Source of the DNA: Lytechinus pictus
Taxonomy: Eukaryota > Echinodermata > Echinoidea > Temnopleuroida > Toxopneustidae
Assembly: GCF_037042905.1 (NCBI RefSeq)
Contig: NC_087253.1
Location: 6,019,501-6,083,500, forward strand
DNA: 64,000 nt
Direction of reading: 5' to 3'
In this document: positions 13,467 through 25,735 of the stretch, piece by piece
Layout: every line of letters starts with the position of its first letter
Position numbering within the stretch: position 1 is the first letter of the stretch
The notes under the pieces: model-generated
The model's input: only the letters and a program-made list of their open reading frames with translations
Databases searched by the model: none
What the model was told of the DNA's origin: nothing
Program-made: the position numbers and the translations under genes

Positions 13467-13740
13467 AAACATGCGCAGGATTTTCCAAAGGGGGGGGGGG
13501 GGTATATATTTTCCATATAAAAATTTGACAAGCAAAAAAAAAAAAGGTTTCCCTAAAAAATGAAGGCTATTTTGTCCCACGTCCCACAAGTAATTTGACA
13601 AGCCATAAAAAAAAATACAAGTCCTCACTTGAGTATTATGCGGACGACATATTCCCATTAGAAAATCTTGCTGCGTCTCTCAAGGGAGGGGGGGGGGGTG
13701 CACTGACCGGATGTACCCCCCCCCCCGGATCCGCCACTTA
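13467..13740. repeat. G-run/C-run element, copy 4
   Basis: Left AGGATTTTCCAAAGGG and G run, interior TTTGACAAGCAAAAAAAAAA, right C run and CGGATCCGCCACTT. Confidence 0.6.
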
Positions 13741-14054
13741 AAACACATAATCATGATAATGATTGTTAAAATGGGCGATCGCCCCCCCCCCCCCCCCCCC
13801 AGGATCGACGCATCTGATGCCATTTAATATACATTAGCGCGTGCTTTACAGTGCAACTTTCTCAAAATGTATTATTCCTTAAAATTATCTAATGGACTTT
13901 CACTACACCTACCACCGCCACCCCTCCCCCTTATCATCCTTACCCCTAAGGACTCCCAACTCCCTGGTACACCCCCCCCCCAATTCCACTCCATGCACGC
14001 ACCACGCACATTATATTCATTTTTTTCTCTTTGCCCCCTCCCCCCTCTCGAAAG

Positions 14055-14240
14055 TTAGTCTGCTAAGTTCAGACCATGATTAAAACTTTTATCAACAAAT
14101 TGGTCTTCTCACAAGACTAAAACAAACAGATGATGTCTCGATCAAGAGGGACCCTTCTGAAAGCAAGTCTACTCCGTAAGCTGTATATTATTCAGACCAC
14201 TTTCAACGAGTGAATGATGTGCTCTGCAAACAATTCGAAT
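14055..14240. repeat. AGTCTGC repeat, copy 2
   Basis: Starts TAGTCTGCTAAGTTCAGACC and continues AAAACTTTTATCAACAAATT, GGTCTTCTCACAAGACTAAA. Also shares ATTCAGACCACTT with the copy at 187-360. Confidence 0.6.
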
Positions 14241-14474
14241 GGAGCGAAAATGAAACATTTTTTTGTTGATGAAATTACTTTCGATTAGCCTTTCTTTGAT
14301 GAAGTGGAACGAATTTCGAAGAAAAATATAAACCTGTCATGATAAAAATGCACGTACTTTGAATATCTTCTATTTTTTGAAGCCCGAGGAAAATTCAAAG
14401 CAAATGCACACATAGTATTCCAAGGACGCGTATAGCATTTTTATTTGTTTGAATGTAGGATAATGTAGGAATGT

Positions 14475-14590
14475 TGATTAAATGCCTTGCTTGCAGGCAT
14501 AAGCATGTTAAAGTGTCGTGGCCGGGGATCGAACCCCGGATTTTCAAGGGTCTGTAGTCAGTAGCAGTAGACCACTCGGCCACGAGACCT
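14475..14590 (-). mobile_element. tRNA-Leu/Ser-like SINE, second copy
   Basis: Minus strand begins GGTCTCGTGGCCGAGTGGTC, with B box GGGGTTCGATCCCC and the same AAGGCATTTAATC body as the copy at 1.2 kb. The variable region between the boxes differs. Confidence 0.7.
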
Positions 14591-14726
14591 CCACTTTGAA
14601 TATCACTTTCCGAAATGTTAATACAAAGCAAGTTAAAACAGAATATCGGGCTTTCATCTAAAGTAACGAAGGATAATTTATAATCTTTTTTAATACATAA
14701 ATATGTGGTAACTTTATAAAATTAGT

Positions 14727-15105
14727 TAAAACAGAATCCAATTAAATGACCACCAAAGTGTTAAAAGTGTGTGAATTATATATATACATATATATATAGG
14801 GCCTATATATATTCTGAAAGGCATTGTGTAATTGCTGAGAAGTAAAGGTAGAAAATAAGCATGGGATTTGAGGAAAACCTGGGTAAATTTTTTTTGAAGC
14901 AATAATAATACTCTGTCCCACATGAGCTTATCTGTGTTTGTGATCTCTAGCATTGTCACTTTTCTGCTTATTGTTTTTTTTCTCATGATGTCACAGAGTA
15001 ATGTCTATGTAAATAAACCCGATCGAAATCTACCGCGATATTATGCCGGCAATATTGACCATCATGCTTTGAGAGACTTTCCCCATGAAATCAGTGTCTG
15101 CTCTA
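14727..15105 (+). repeat. Interspersed repeat, copy 1
   Basis: Contains AAATGACCACCAAAGTGT, GGCATTGTGTAATTGCTGAG and ACTCTGTCCCACATGAGCTT, all matched in order by 17805-18150. No ends or coding frame recognised; an AT-repeat is inserted near 14775-14810. Confidence 0.65.
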
Positions 15106-15670
15106 GCGGTCACCAAAGCAATGTCCCATTGTATAGCACGACTATTCTGCTCAATTTGTTGCCCCTATTGATTTTAGCCAAGGGTCGATTCGAAGTTCAA
15201 GAGGATTAGATATATGCAGGATCAGATTAAGGATAGGATTAAGCTCAAATCCCTTGTGTGGTATGCAACGTGTACTTGGCTCAGCAAGAGTCCGTTTAAG
15301 TAGGCCTACTCGTCGTTCTCAATGAAAATATTGGACAATTAAAAGTGGGACTATTTTAGCTGTGAGAAGGTCGGGATTTGGTTTAAATAATATTGTGACT
15401 AAATTGTATCATGGACCTACTACAGCATGATTGTATACAGTATTGACCAAGTTAGGACATTTTCGCCCCCCCCCCCTCTCTCTCACCCTCCCTCTCCACC
15501 TCCCTGTCTCCCTCTCTCTCCCTCTCTTTCTGGTCCAGTATTAAACGTGTGTCACGATGTTGTTGTGTCATATTTTGGATAAAGATTAATCCGAGCCCAT
15601 CGAGCTATGATCAACAAGAAATCTAATCCTAGCAATGAATAACATATAATATTTATCATACAATGGTTGC

Positions 15671-15673
<3 letters not shown>

Positions 15674-15709
<36 letters not shown>
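15674..15709. repeat. TA dinucleotide repeat
   Basis: Uninterrupted TA run followed by a short GA run. Confidence 0.9.
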
Positions 15710-15711
<2 letters not shown>

Positions 15712-15724
15712 AGAGAGAGATTTT

Positions 15725-15914
15725 ACTCCAGAAAATGCACATATAGGGATTCGGGTTTATTAGGATTTTGAGGTAAGGTTTTACGTTTCGGAGCGATTCT
15801 CGCCGGAGCAGTCATGGAACTCCCAACAGACACGGCCGGTGCTTCAATGGGATTTGAACACCAAACCTTTTGGTTCAATGTCCGGAGACTTATCCACCGA
15901 GTCGCATCACCTCT
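15725..15914 (-). mobile_element. Degenerate tRNA-derived SINE
   Basis: Minus strand carries GATGCGACTCGGTGGATAAG and a B-box-like GTGTTCAAATCCC, followed by a non-tRNA body ending near AATAAACCCGAATCCC. No second copy in the window confirms the family, so this rests on the tRNA resemblance. Confidence 0.5.
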
Positions 15915-16314
15915 AGAAACCAGAATTCGATTATGACTGTATACCGTTGCGTTATGCACATCCCTACAATGCGAACGCTTACTAATAACGTTACATGTAC
16001 ATGATGTAGGAAAATCAACGAAAACAAAAATAGCTCTTATTTTTAGTTATCGATTCCTGACGTCTTGTCATGCTAATGGGGTCGTTGAAATCCTCATTTA
16101 CGTGGTTTGTTCATCCGGGATTAGTTTATGGCTAATCAACTCATCCTTAAAAAAAAAAAACTTGTACTGTAATCAAGTGCCAACGGCATCGAAGCATTCA
16201 ACACTTTAGGGTCGGTTTATTTTCTATAGGGGTACTTATTCAGCTTGACGGGGCCAACATATAGGCTTGTAATTATCAACGGAACCGTTAGAAAAAGACA
16301 CAAGAAAGGAAAGT

Positions 16315-16924
16315 TTAAAGGGGATACTCCAGAAAGAAAAATCAGACTAACAAGACACTGAAAATCTGATCAAAATCGGACTAGGAATATCGAAGTTATG
16401 GAATTTGAAAGATTTGCATTATTTCGGTGAGACAATTTTAGGAATGTCTTCATGAATATTCAATGAGCAGACTGATGATATCATATCCCCACTTGTTCTT
16501 TTGTATATTTATTATATCAAATTAGGTTTATTCGTTTTTCCCCTTCAAGAACCCACCCCCCCCCCCCCCAAAAAAAAAAAATGAATGACAACTGATTTAA
16601 TGCATTACGTATTCATTACTGCAACTTATTTCATCTTGAGGGAGACATAATATCATTCACACATGTATGAAAAAATGAAATAATTCTGATTTCATGTAAT
16701 AAAATAAGAAATAGGACAGCGGGGGATGTGATATCATCAGCCCACCTAATGAATATTCATGACGATGTGCATATAACTTTTTTTCACAAAATATTGCTAA
16801 ATATTAAAATTCAGTAACTTCGTTATTTGTTTTCCTATTTTGATGAAATTTTCAGCATTTTGCTCAGTAGATTTTACTCTATTTATTGAGATATAAATAT
16901 TTTCAGCCCAGAGTAACCCTTTAA
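16315..16924. mobile_element. TTAA-bounded element, family A
   Basis: 610 bp with TTAA at both ends. Inverted ends start TTAAAGGGGATACTCC and TTAAAGGGTTACTCTG. Both halves carry the family-A interior (ATGATATCATATCCCC; AATATTCATGACGATGTGCA). A degenerate palindrome lacking a coding frame. Contains C and A runs near 16554-16580. Confidence 0.7.
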
Positions 16925-17804
16925 TGGGGAATTTCACCCCGATGATTTAGTTGGGTTTAATAAAAGCAGTAACATTGATACCTTTTTTGTATATATATTG
17001 TGACGTCAGAGACGAACTGATCCCCTTAATCATGTGATATGTTTTCAAAAAAAAAAGATTGAAAGTGATTTTATTTGTGCTGGGGATGCCTCATCAATAC
17101 CCCCTTCTGTTTAAACAAAAATATGTTTATCATGTTCCTTTAGAAATAGAATTAATATTACTTGGATTAGCAGCTCGCATATTATGAAGTGACGGTTTTA
17201 AGAAACTTTTTTTTTCATCAAACCGTCTCCAATATCGCGAAGCGAATATTCCTCGCGTCGCTCGGGAAGCAGCCGCCAGCATGGCCAGGGCCTCGACTAT
17301 ATAGAGGCTGGTAAACGTGCCACGCGCCTACCGTTTCAGAGAAATAAACAGCAAAAAATACACATTTCATGTATGTTTTATTTTTCATTTGTTGTTGTTG
17401 CTTGTTCACAAAATGTAGGTTTGGGTGGAGGAGGGTTGTCTGATCAGGCAGGGGGGGGGGGGTCTACTTTTTGTTTGGCAACCAGTCAATTTTGTTGTCG
17501 TTTTAGCTTATAACGCGCGTATCATTCAGCACTGAATATTTGCATGCGCCAGCATAGTTTGCGTTGAATTTTATAATTATATATATTTGTTTGTATTCTT
17601 GTCAATTTAATCAATCAAGATTAGCTGTAGCATCTTGTCGAGGCTTGTTGATTGTATGATCCCGAGCGAAGAGAGAGGGGGGGGGGGGATCCTGGCGAGT
17701 AATTGGGGTAAATGATCAGCCGCCATGCAAGGCCTCGACAAGAGACCAGATGAGCTGGGGCTCAAACTTGGCTATTCGATGTTAAAGGTAAATTCCAGTT
17801 CTGG

Positions 17805-18150
17805 TAACGATCTCAAAATGACTTTTTACAGAATCTAATATAATGACCACCCAAGTGTCTGTTTGTATGAATAAAAAATATGTGCCAAAGGATTCTGGAA
17901 GAAATTGTGTAATTGCTGAGAAATAAGCAAAATAAGCGCGGATTCGGTCACTTCCGTCGGGTCTTTATTCCAGCAATAAAAATACACTGTCCCACGTGTG
18001 CCTATCTGTGTTGGCGATCTTCAGTGTGATCGTTTTTTAGCTAGATATTATGATTTCACAAAGTTCAGTTTATGTAACTGTACCAGATCCAGATCCACGA
18101 TGATATATCAATACTTTACCTAGGTTTTACAGACTTTCTCACGAAATCAG
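17805..18150 (+). repeat. Interspersed repeat, copy 2
   Basis: Contains TAATGACCACCCAAGTGTCT, AATTGTGTAATTGCTGAG and ACACTGTCCCACGTGTGCCT in the same order as the copy at 14.7 kb. It starts after TTAAAGGTAAATTCCAG, which may be a TTAA-type terminus. Confidence 0.6.
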
Positions 18151-19174
18151 TGTTTTACTGCAACTACTTTCATTTAGCTTTAAACTCATGAGGATCACTA
18201 AATGTGGTAATTGCGGATCAAGAGGCTTTATGACAATTCCAATGAGAAAACATATTCTATTTGTTTAAATTGGTCCCACGCATCAACGGTGCCGGAAAAC
18301 GGCCCTAGACGCTAAATTGAAATAAGATATGGGCGGTTTAATTTTACCAGCCAAGACGATGTTTTGAGAAAAGAGTGATCATCATAATATCAAACAAAAA
18401 ATAACAAAAAGATGTTAGAAGCATTGATCAGGAGAGAGTAATTATAATTTGTTAGTTTTATCGAGGAGGCGCAGGGGAGAGGGCAAAACACAGGATAGTG
18501 AGGAATGGGGTGAGAGAGAGAGAGAGAGAGAAGGAAAGAAAGAGGGGGAAGAGAGAAAAAAGAATAGGAGTGGTGAGAGAAGGGGAAGGGGTGATGAGAT
18601 AGTATTTTGCTACTATTTCCTATATTTCCTCCCTTCTACAAACAATAATAGAACGAAATAATTTTGAAAGGTATATTGAAATTTTAATTTACAACAGCGT
18701 AATTACTGCTTTCCCGCCGCCAGTTCCCCCTTCTATGTGTCTTTCTATCGCTCTCTCCCACTCTCTCTCTCTATCTCTCTCTATCTTTCCTTCATTCTAC
18801 TTTCCCCTTATATCGTGTGTATATTGCGAAAAGGGTGATTAATTGTTTTACGCTTTGCTATTCCATTAAATATTAACGAAACTTTCGAGCAAAACAAAAA
18901 TGAATTCGATGGTCTTCGTGGACATGGTGGAAAATAATGTACGAGAAGGGGATAACTCTGTTAAACATTAATTCTAGAAATAGAAATCAAAAGTGATACT
19001 AATTTGTGAATTTGTTGACAGAAACCAATGTAATCACGGTAATTGTTGAGTTGAAAATTCACTATTACTTGTTGGTGTCTGTGCGGAATAAAATTGCTTT
19101 GTATATAATACCGTATCTATCCTGATTTGCAAAAACATTCTATTATTAATTTGGGACAGAAAGGGGTCTATTTG

Positions 19175-19402
19175 TCTGCTGCTGTTGTTGTTGTTGCAGC
19201 TGGTGTTTTATGTTGCGTTGTCGTTGTTGTTGCTGTTGTTGATGGTGATGATGATGTTAATGGTGATGATGGTGATGACGATGATGATGATAGTGATAAT
19301 GGTGGTGATGATGATGTTGATGATGCTTATGATGATGATGATGATGATGATGATGACGACGACGACGATGATGATGATGATGGTGACGATGGTATTGGCA
19401 GT
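19175..19402. repeat. GTT then GAT microsatellite
   Basis: GTT-rich then GAT-rich triplets. It lies immediately beside the CACACTGT hairpin repeat at 19434. Confidence 0.85.
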
Positions 19403-19433
19403 GGTGATTGTTTGTGGTAGGGTCCATGGTCAC

Positions 19434-19535
19434 ACTGTCGAGGTGTCCACAGTGTGAAAATATCTTCACACTGTTGAATTTGAGCGTTTTAACAGTGTGA
19501 ATAGTATGTTTACATAGTTCAATATGTGAACACTC
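19434..19535. repeat. CACACTGT hairpin repeat, third unit
   Basis: The same 11-bp stem at 19465-19475 and 19491-19501 with a 15-base loop. It is preceded by CACTGTCGAGGTGTCCACAG, nearly identical to the unit at about 90-110. The match runs to GTGAACAC on the right. Confidence 0.75.
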
Positions 19536-19677
19536 TGTGTGACCTGCAGTGGCCAATCAAAACCATTGTTGCATGAGCATTTTGTTCAAATGACTGACAG
19601 ACAACCAATCAGGCTTGTTGTTTCAAATGTCTAAACTTAATACAAGTTTTGTTTTAATGGGTGTATCTATGTCTGTA

Positions 19678-20196
19678 TTAAAGGGGAAGTTCACCCTGAC
19701 GAAATTTTTTTTGGTAAAAATACCGGAAAATAATTGCAACAAATATTGGTGAAGTTTTAAGGAAAATCCATAAAACAATCCGAAAGTTATTAGAATTTTA
19801 GGTTTTTTTTATATATGACGTCATAATTATGCGAGCAGCTGTCCCACATATTCATGTGATATAAACTGCATACTTTTCATTTTTGTAATGATTCGTGTTG
19901 GCTAGTTTGTTTTCTTTCAGGAGCGGATGTGGAATATATTTTTTTCTTGTATATACTGAAGATACAATTACATAATTTTTATCTCTCTTTTTTTTAATTT
20001 TTTATAGCATTACATTGATTTTTTTTACTACACGATTTTACTGCAGCTGCTTGCATAATGATATCACTATCAAAAAAAGATAAAATTCTAATAACTTTTT
20101 TAAATCTCAGATGGATTTTTTCAAAACTTCACGAACATTTTTTGTCATATTTCTATTAATTTTACAATAAACATTTCGCCAGTGTAAACTTTCATT
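19678..20196. mobile_element. TTAA-bounded element, family C
   Basis: Ends TTAAAGGGGAAGTTCACCCT and, on the other strand, GAAAGTTTACACTGGCGAAA, share GTT-AC-CTG-CGAAAT. The interior contains GACGTCATAATTATGCGAGC, found inverted at 38.5 kb. The right TTAA is degraded. Confidence 0.6.
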
Positions 20197-20564
20197 GAAG
20201 ATGACGCCATACGAAAGTTCGCTTATATCAATTACAAATATCGCTTTCTTTAACATTAATACTCAGGATTTTTCAGTGTTTTGAGTAAAAACATGATAAT
20301 TAGGAATCGATATCTCTTTACCACAATGGAACAATATTTCGTTGACCAAAATTTAGAATGGATCATTAAAAAAGCAATCTTTGCTATTATAGAGAACATG
20401 AAGAATATGAGTCCGACTTGAGTCGAAATATAAGGACACTCCAACATGTCCAGTACAAGTAAAGGTATGTATTTGACTTCGGGATTTCTTTTTTCAAGAA
20501 TAAGTGTAACATATTAGGATATTTTATTGGAAATCTTGCACCTTGAATTTTTATTTTAAACCTT

Positions 20565-20955
20565 TTTCTTCTTCTTACTGATAATTGTTTATCTTTTTTT
20601 CTTTTGTTTTCTATTTTTTTCTTTCTATCACTTTTTATTTCTTCCTTCCTTCATTTCCTCATTCATTAATTCCTTTCTTTCTTTATATATCACTTTCTTA
20701 CTTCCTTCCTTCCTTTCTTCCTTCCTCCCTTCCTTCCTTTCTTCCTTCCTTTCTTCCTTCCTCCCTCTTTCTTTCTTTCTTTCTTTATTTCTTCCTTTCT
20801 TTCTGTTTTTTCTTTCTTCCTTACTGTCTTTTTTGTTGTTTCTTGCCTTTACATACATTCATTCATTCTTTCTTTCTTTCATTCGTCCGTCCGTCCGTTC
20901 GTTCGTTCGTTCGTTCATTCATTCATTCATTCAATCATTCATACATACATACATT
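20565..20955. repeat. Pyrimidine tract grading into CATT/CATA repeats
   Basis: About 300 bases of TTCC/TTTC, then CATT, GTTC and CATA tetranucleotides. It produces a long Phe/Ser-rich open frame with no biological support. Confidence 0.85.
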
Positions 20956-21227
20956 TTACATGATAAACCGAAATGAGCACGAGCTGATACAGTTTATAGA
21001 ACGCTCGTGATGTTGGTAAAACGATTTAAGATGGTCCTCAAAATCTCATTAAGTTTATGCTAATCAGGACAAGATCCGTGTTGATATTTATTTTTATAAA
21101 TTGGAGGCAGAATGGTTTTACAGGTTATCATAATAATGCCATCTTATCCATCGATTGAGTTTTAAGCAAAGATTATGTACGCATTTGATGTGTTTGCGTG
21201 TAAACGAGTTTTTGGCAAGTTGTTATA

Positions 21228-21777
21228 CCCTTTTTACACACGCTAAAATTTCCTTAACCCCGTACTATAGGTGGGGCTAAATTGCCATTTAGCCCCACCT
21301 ATAGTACGGGGTTAAGCTTAGCCCACTTTCTTTTTACACAGCATTTTTGCAAAGTGGGCTAACCCCACCTTTAGTACGGGATTATTTGGCCCTGCAAAAA
21401 AGCAGGGTTAGCCCAGCAATTGCGGTGCTAAGAGCGATAGTACGGGGTTAAGATCGCTAGTGTAAAACGAAAGTGGGCTAAGCTTAACCCCGTACTATAG
21501 GTGGGGCTAAATGGCAATTTAGCCCCACCTATAGTACGGGGTTAAGGACATTTTAGCGTGTGTATAAAGGTACGAGTGAAGTACTTGTACTACGAATGAT
21601 CGACAAAAACCACTAGTCCGGGGTTAGCGAGTTTCGTGTGTGAAAAGCAAGCATTTCTTATCCGGAGTTAGCGATAACAATTTGGCATGTGTGAAAAGGA
21701 AAAAAAAATAGTACGGGGTTAAGGATAGTACGGGGTTAGCGATAGTCCGGGGTTAAGAAAATCCTGTGTAAAAAGGG
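21228..21777. mobile_element. Palindrome-of-palindromes element, 550 bp
   Basis: Outer 13-bp exact inverted repeats CCCTTTTTACACA (21228-21240) and TGTGTAAAAAGGG (21765-21777). Inside are two near-perfect inverted arms of about 100 bp, 21228-21330 against 21470-21570. Each arm contains a 30-bp perfect hairpin with a 4-base loop: 21253-21282 with 21287-21316, and 21483-21512 with 21517-21546. The core ATAGTACGGGGTTAAG recurs singly in the right third. No coding frame. A non-autonomous fold-back element is the best reading. Confidence 0.75.
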
Positions 21778-21789
21778 CAGTTTGTTTCA

Positions 21790-22046
21790 GGCGCGGATCC
21801 AGGGGGGGGGGGGGGCACGTGCCCCGCCCTTTTGAGAAACAAAATTAAAATTTATAATGTAAAAATGCCATTAAAACCGAGGTTTGCCCCCTCTTTTGAA
21901 TTTAAAACCTTTTTTTTTTTGGCTTGTCAAATTTTCTCGGGTACGAAATATCCTTAATTTGTGGTTGAAAACCTTTTTTTTCGGCTTGTCAAAATTTTCC
22001 TCCGAAAAATTTGCCCCCCCCTTGGAAAATCCTGGATCCGTCCCCG
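21790..22046. repeat. G-run/C-run element, copy 5
   Basis: GCGCGGATCCAGG and G run, interior GGCTTGTCAAATTTTCTC twice over, then CCTTGGAAAATCCTGGATCC. It follows the 550-bp palindromic element after 12 bases. Confidence 0.6.
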
Positions 22047-22360
22047 GTTTGTTTATCGGGGAGGGGGGGGGGGGGTATAACATTATTGTCATGTATGCTA
22101 ACAAGGGACCTTCAACATAACTCTTTAATGTTTGTTCAATCTCTATACACTCTCAATTCCGAGGATTTATAATAAAGCAAAGCCGAATATTAGATTGAGA
22201 ATTAAACCTTGTGGATTTAAATATAAAGCTAAACGATTTTAATTCAATTCTTTTGAGAATTAAAGGTTAATCCTTGAATTTGAAAATTAATCCATTACTC
22301 AGCTTGTCACTATTCAAAGTCGATCTAGATGTATTTTAAATCTCTGTAAATTAGACTGTA

Positions 22361-22806
22361 TGGTGTAATGTTAACACCCCAGGGCGTGATCCTCTAAATA
22401 ATCGGGTGTTCATGGTGTGTTGGAGGTACATACCGTGTCATTTCAACAGCTAAATGTGATGTCAACCAGCATGACCAGTGTACAGAGAGGACCACATCGG
22501 TCATTTACTCCAGCGTTAAATGTACAGTGTTATTCAACACCGAACTGTGGTGTCAACCAGTAAGTCATTTTAGTCGGGTGTTAGATGTATATACAGTGTC
22601 ATTTCAACACCTAACTGTGGTTTTAACCAGTGTTCAGAGAGGATCACATATAAGTCATTGTACTCGGGTGTTAAATGTACAGTGCCATTTCAACACCCAT
22701 AAATGTGTCTTTCACCTTTTCATAGTTACTTTTACACTCTTTGGTGTTATACATGTATTTCATCTCTATATGGTGTAATTTTAACACCTCAGGGTGTGAC
22801 CCTCAA
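22361..22806. repeat. Tandem degenerate repeat with direct terminal repeats
   Basis: The block is bounded by direct repeats: TGGTGTAATGTTAACACCCC near 22363 and TGGTGTAATTTTAACACCTC near 22770, both followed by AGGG-GTGA-CCTC. Inside are three to four degenerate units of about 60-100 bases built on GGGTGTTAAATGTACAGTG and TCAACACC-AACTGTGGT. No coding frame recognised. Confidence 0.6.
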
Positions 22807-23260
22807 GGGACACCTAATGGTGTCAGTTTTAACACTGCAGAGTTTACAGTAATAATATTGCTTCTTCAAAATATAGACTCTCCATATTTACTTTGATTCC
22901 CCAGCATTTATCTTACTTACGGATAGGCCTTGTGTGCAAATTTGCATTTTCTCCTATATTTCGTCATTCCAAGTACACGTATATCATAGAATGCGATTTG
23001 TTTATTCATCTGTGATGCTACATATAAAGAAAGATTAATATCTATATTATCCAGTAGATTAACGCCTGGGATAATAACGCAGTCATATACACCAACCAAA
23101 GTGAGGATATTTAGACTAGTTGATTAGTAAATTAGATAATTTTTAGTTGGTCCGACACAATTTCACCCATTCGATTTGTTATTTTGACCCATCCTTATAA
23201 TACTAATAGAGCCTTGAGAACAATACGAATCAGGAGCATTAAGTATCACCATGGACCTAC

Positions 23261-23508
23261 TACACTGCAAAAATTCCGGTGTTGATTTAACACCAGACCG
23301 GAATCTATATTATGTCCACACCGGAAAAGTATTGAAACAACATCCAGTTTGGAATCAAATCGATGCTGTTTTAATACCAATTGGTGTTGTATAAACACCT
23401 ATCTGGCGTTAGACCAAAACCAAACTGGTGTTATGTAACACTTCTCTGGTGTGGACATATATAGATTCCAGGCTGGTGTTAAATCAACACCGGAGTTTTT
23501 GCAGTGTA
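23261..23508. mobile_element. 248-bp inverted-repeat element, TACACTGCAAAAA ends
   Basis: Arms of about 63 bp begin TACACTGCAAAAATTCCGGT and, on the other strand, TACACTGCAAAAACTCCGGT. They share GTTGATTTAACACCAG and GAATCTATAT. The interior is rich in TGGTGTT motifs. Confidence 0.8.
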
Positions 23509-24004
23509 CCACCTCAAGTCCGTATACTCAAATCTGCATATTTGTTCAGAAAAATATGACAATTAAAATAGTCTTCACTTGCGTAGGCCCGACATTTTCA
23601 ATTTTTCCCGATGGCTCTCGGGGGGGGGGGGGGGGGCACGGTCTGATGTACCCCCCCCCCCCCATCCACCACTGTGTGTGTAGTCTTGTAAGTCAGTTCG
23701 TATCCTTTCTAAGCGTGTATACAGTCCCTTTAAATTATCACATGAACATTAATAATGTATTCAATGATCTCAAGAGGGCTCATCTGTATTCTCGGATTTC
23801 ACAATCATCATATTATTAATTGATTAATATTTATGATTGGTATGAATGGCCGCGTTTCAACAATTATATCGGAAAACATGCACGCAACTTTAATACATTC
23901 GAATTATGGCCCTTAGACGCATTCATAATTTTTAGTGTATAAGTGGCATGCAGCTGATATCAATACAAATCTACCGCATGCTGGTATCAAAATGCATATA
24001 ACAT

Positions 24005-24120
24005 TTTCATTTATTTAAAGCAAGATGAAAGAGCAAATTATGCAGATAAAATTACTTACTCATGCTATGCTGGGAATCGAACCCCTGACCTGCAGGTATA
24101 GTTCACTTGGCCACGGCACC
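24005..24120 (-). mobile_element. tRNA-Leu/Ser-like SINE, degraded third copy
   Basis: Minus strand begins GGTGCCGTGGCCAAGTG and keeps the B box GGGGTTCGATTCC. It ends with CTTTCATCTTGCTTTAAATA, close to the tail of the copy at 1.2 kb. The anticodon-arm region is deleted. On its 3' side (plus strand), CCGGCC and GGCCGTGGCC form a short inverted repeat with its own terminus. Confidence 0.65.
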
Positions 24121-24124
24121 GGCC

Positions 24125-25465
24125 GGCCGTGGCCAAGCAGAAATTGAACTTAATTGCCGCTCGATCGCTTGATCACACGCGCCGCTATTTCTGCAGCAAT
24201 ACCCAGGAAATGCGTGTTTGAAAATTATAAAGTAAAAAATAATAATAATACTTACAAAAATATATCTAGCTCAGGTTAATCGATATATAGCTAAAAGATA
24301 ATCGAGAGAATTGTTGTCACAAACCAACAACACTGCAAGTTTTGGTTGCTTTCGTTGTAAACAGCGTTATAAAGAAAAAAAAAATAAACATCGTTTTTAC
24401 TGTATTACACAATGAATCTAAATCGAATTAATTTGGTTTATTTCATTTCTATGCCAACAAACAAATCAAAAATTCTAAACTACAAATCAATTGCATTATA
24501 TATAAATGCAAATCAATCATAAAGAAAAAAAATCAACAAAAATAATGAGCTTACACTTGCAAATTGGTAATAACAATTAACAAATATCAAAGATACATTA
24601 AACATTTATATAGAAGAGTATGAATAGTTGCATATATAATTATGCTTAATACAAAAAATGAAAAAGGAGACTTCATAAGCCTTCACATATTAAAAGAAAA
24701 CGTCTTCATTGAGCCAGGGACAATTAATTATATTAATAAGAAATCATAACCCAGTCGACCCCCCCCCCTAAAAAAAACAAAAAAAAAAACATGGACACTC
24801 CACAACAACACATCATCAGAACAATAAAACCGTTTGAAAACAAAATTATTGTGATTTAATGATTGTTACATTGAAAAGAGGAATACCTTTCTTTGTTATT
24901 TTGAATCATCGGAAAGATTTACGTCATCTTCTGCAAAATATCATGAACAAAGAATTAGCGGGGGGGGGGGGGGCGTTGGACAAGCTTCGTTTCGGGATGG
25001 TCATTTCGATAACCACGACCTTTCGTCTTTTTTCTGCGAAAGTGACGTAATTGTCACTGTTGAGAGAGAGGAGGGGAGGGGTAGCGAGAGAGATACAGAG
25101 ACGGAGAGAGACAGGTAGAGAGAGAGGGTGATGACTAGAGCATGGACCTATGGATAGAGGGAGGGAGATAGAAAGAGAGAGAGGAGGGGGGGGGGGTAGG
25201 AAGAGCTAAGTGAAAAGGAAACGGTCCGAGGCTTCGAAAGTAATTAATTCACTTTTGTAACAGAGTTGCCGCTGTATTCTTTCTCAAGAATTGACGTCTT
25301 TTACTGAATAACAAGAAACCAGGATTCTGATGTTCTGTTTACAAACTTATCCATTTATAACAGACATGTATTTACTTCTTTGTATTATAATCATTCTGGT
25401 GAACAAATGAGTGATGTTTGTGGTTGACTTTATACAACGCTTTTGTGGCCATAGCATTGGAAATA
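24125..25465. other. Intergenic stretch, A-rich and GA-rich
   Basis: A-rich DNA with a G run near 24960 and GAGA-type purine tracts at 25060-25200. Nothing else supported. Confidence 0.5.
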
Positions 25466-25735
25466 TATATACTTCTACTTCTTCTCCTTCTTCTTCTTTT
25501 CCTTCTTTTTTCTTCTTCTTCTTAGTCTTGTTTTCTTTCTTCTTCTTCTTCTTCTTCTTCTTTTCCCCTCTTCCTCCCCTCCTCCTCCTTCTTCTTTACA
25601 TCCATGGACTATCTATCTATCTATCTATCTAACTATCTATTTATTTTTCTATCTATCTACCTACCTATCTATCTATCTATATATCTATCAATCTATCTAG
25701 TTATCTATCTATCTATTTATCTAACTATTTTCATT
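25466..25735. repeat. CTT tract followed by CTAT repeats
   Basis: CTT/TTC triplets to about 25595, then CTAT/CTAC tetranucleotides to about 25730. Confidence 0.85.

Noticed and set aside
17220..17745. Possible inverted-repeat element (CTTGTCGAGGC and GCCTCGACAAG at 17635 and 17732)
   Set aside because: Short arms and no second copy with clear boundaries. A weak resemblance of 17222-17260 to 36262-36300 is not enough.
20585..21010. 141-codon Phe/Ser-rich open frame
   Set aside because: It lies in a pyrimidine tetranucleotide tract; no domain and no splice context.
22361..22806. CRISPR-like array
   Set aside because: Units are degenerate and unequal, with no identical repeats or unique spacers, and the genome is animal.
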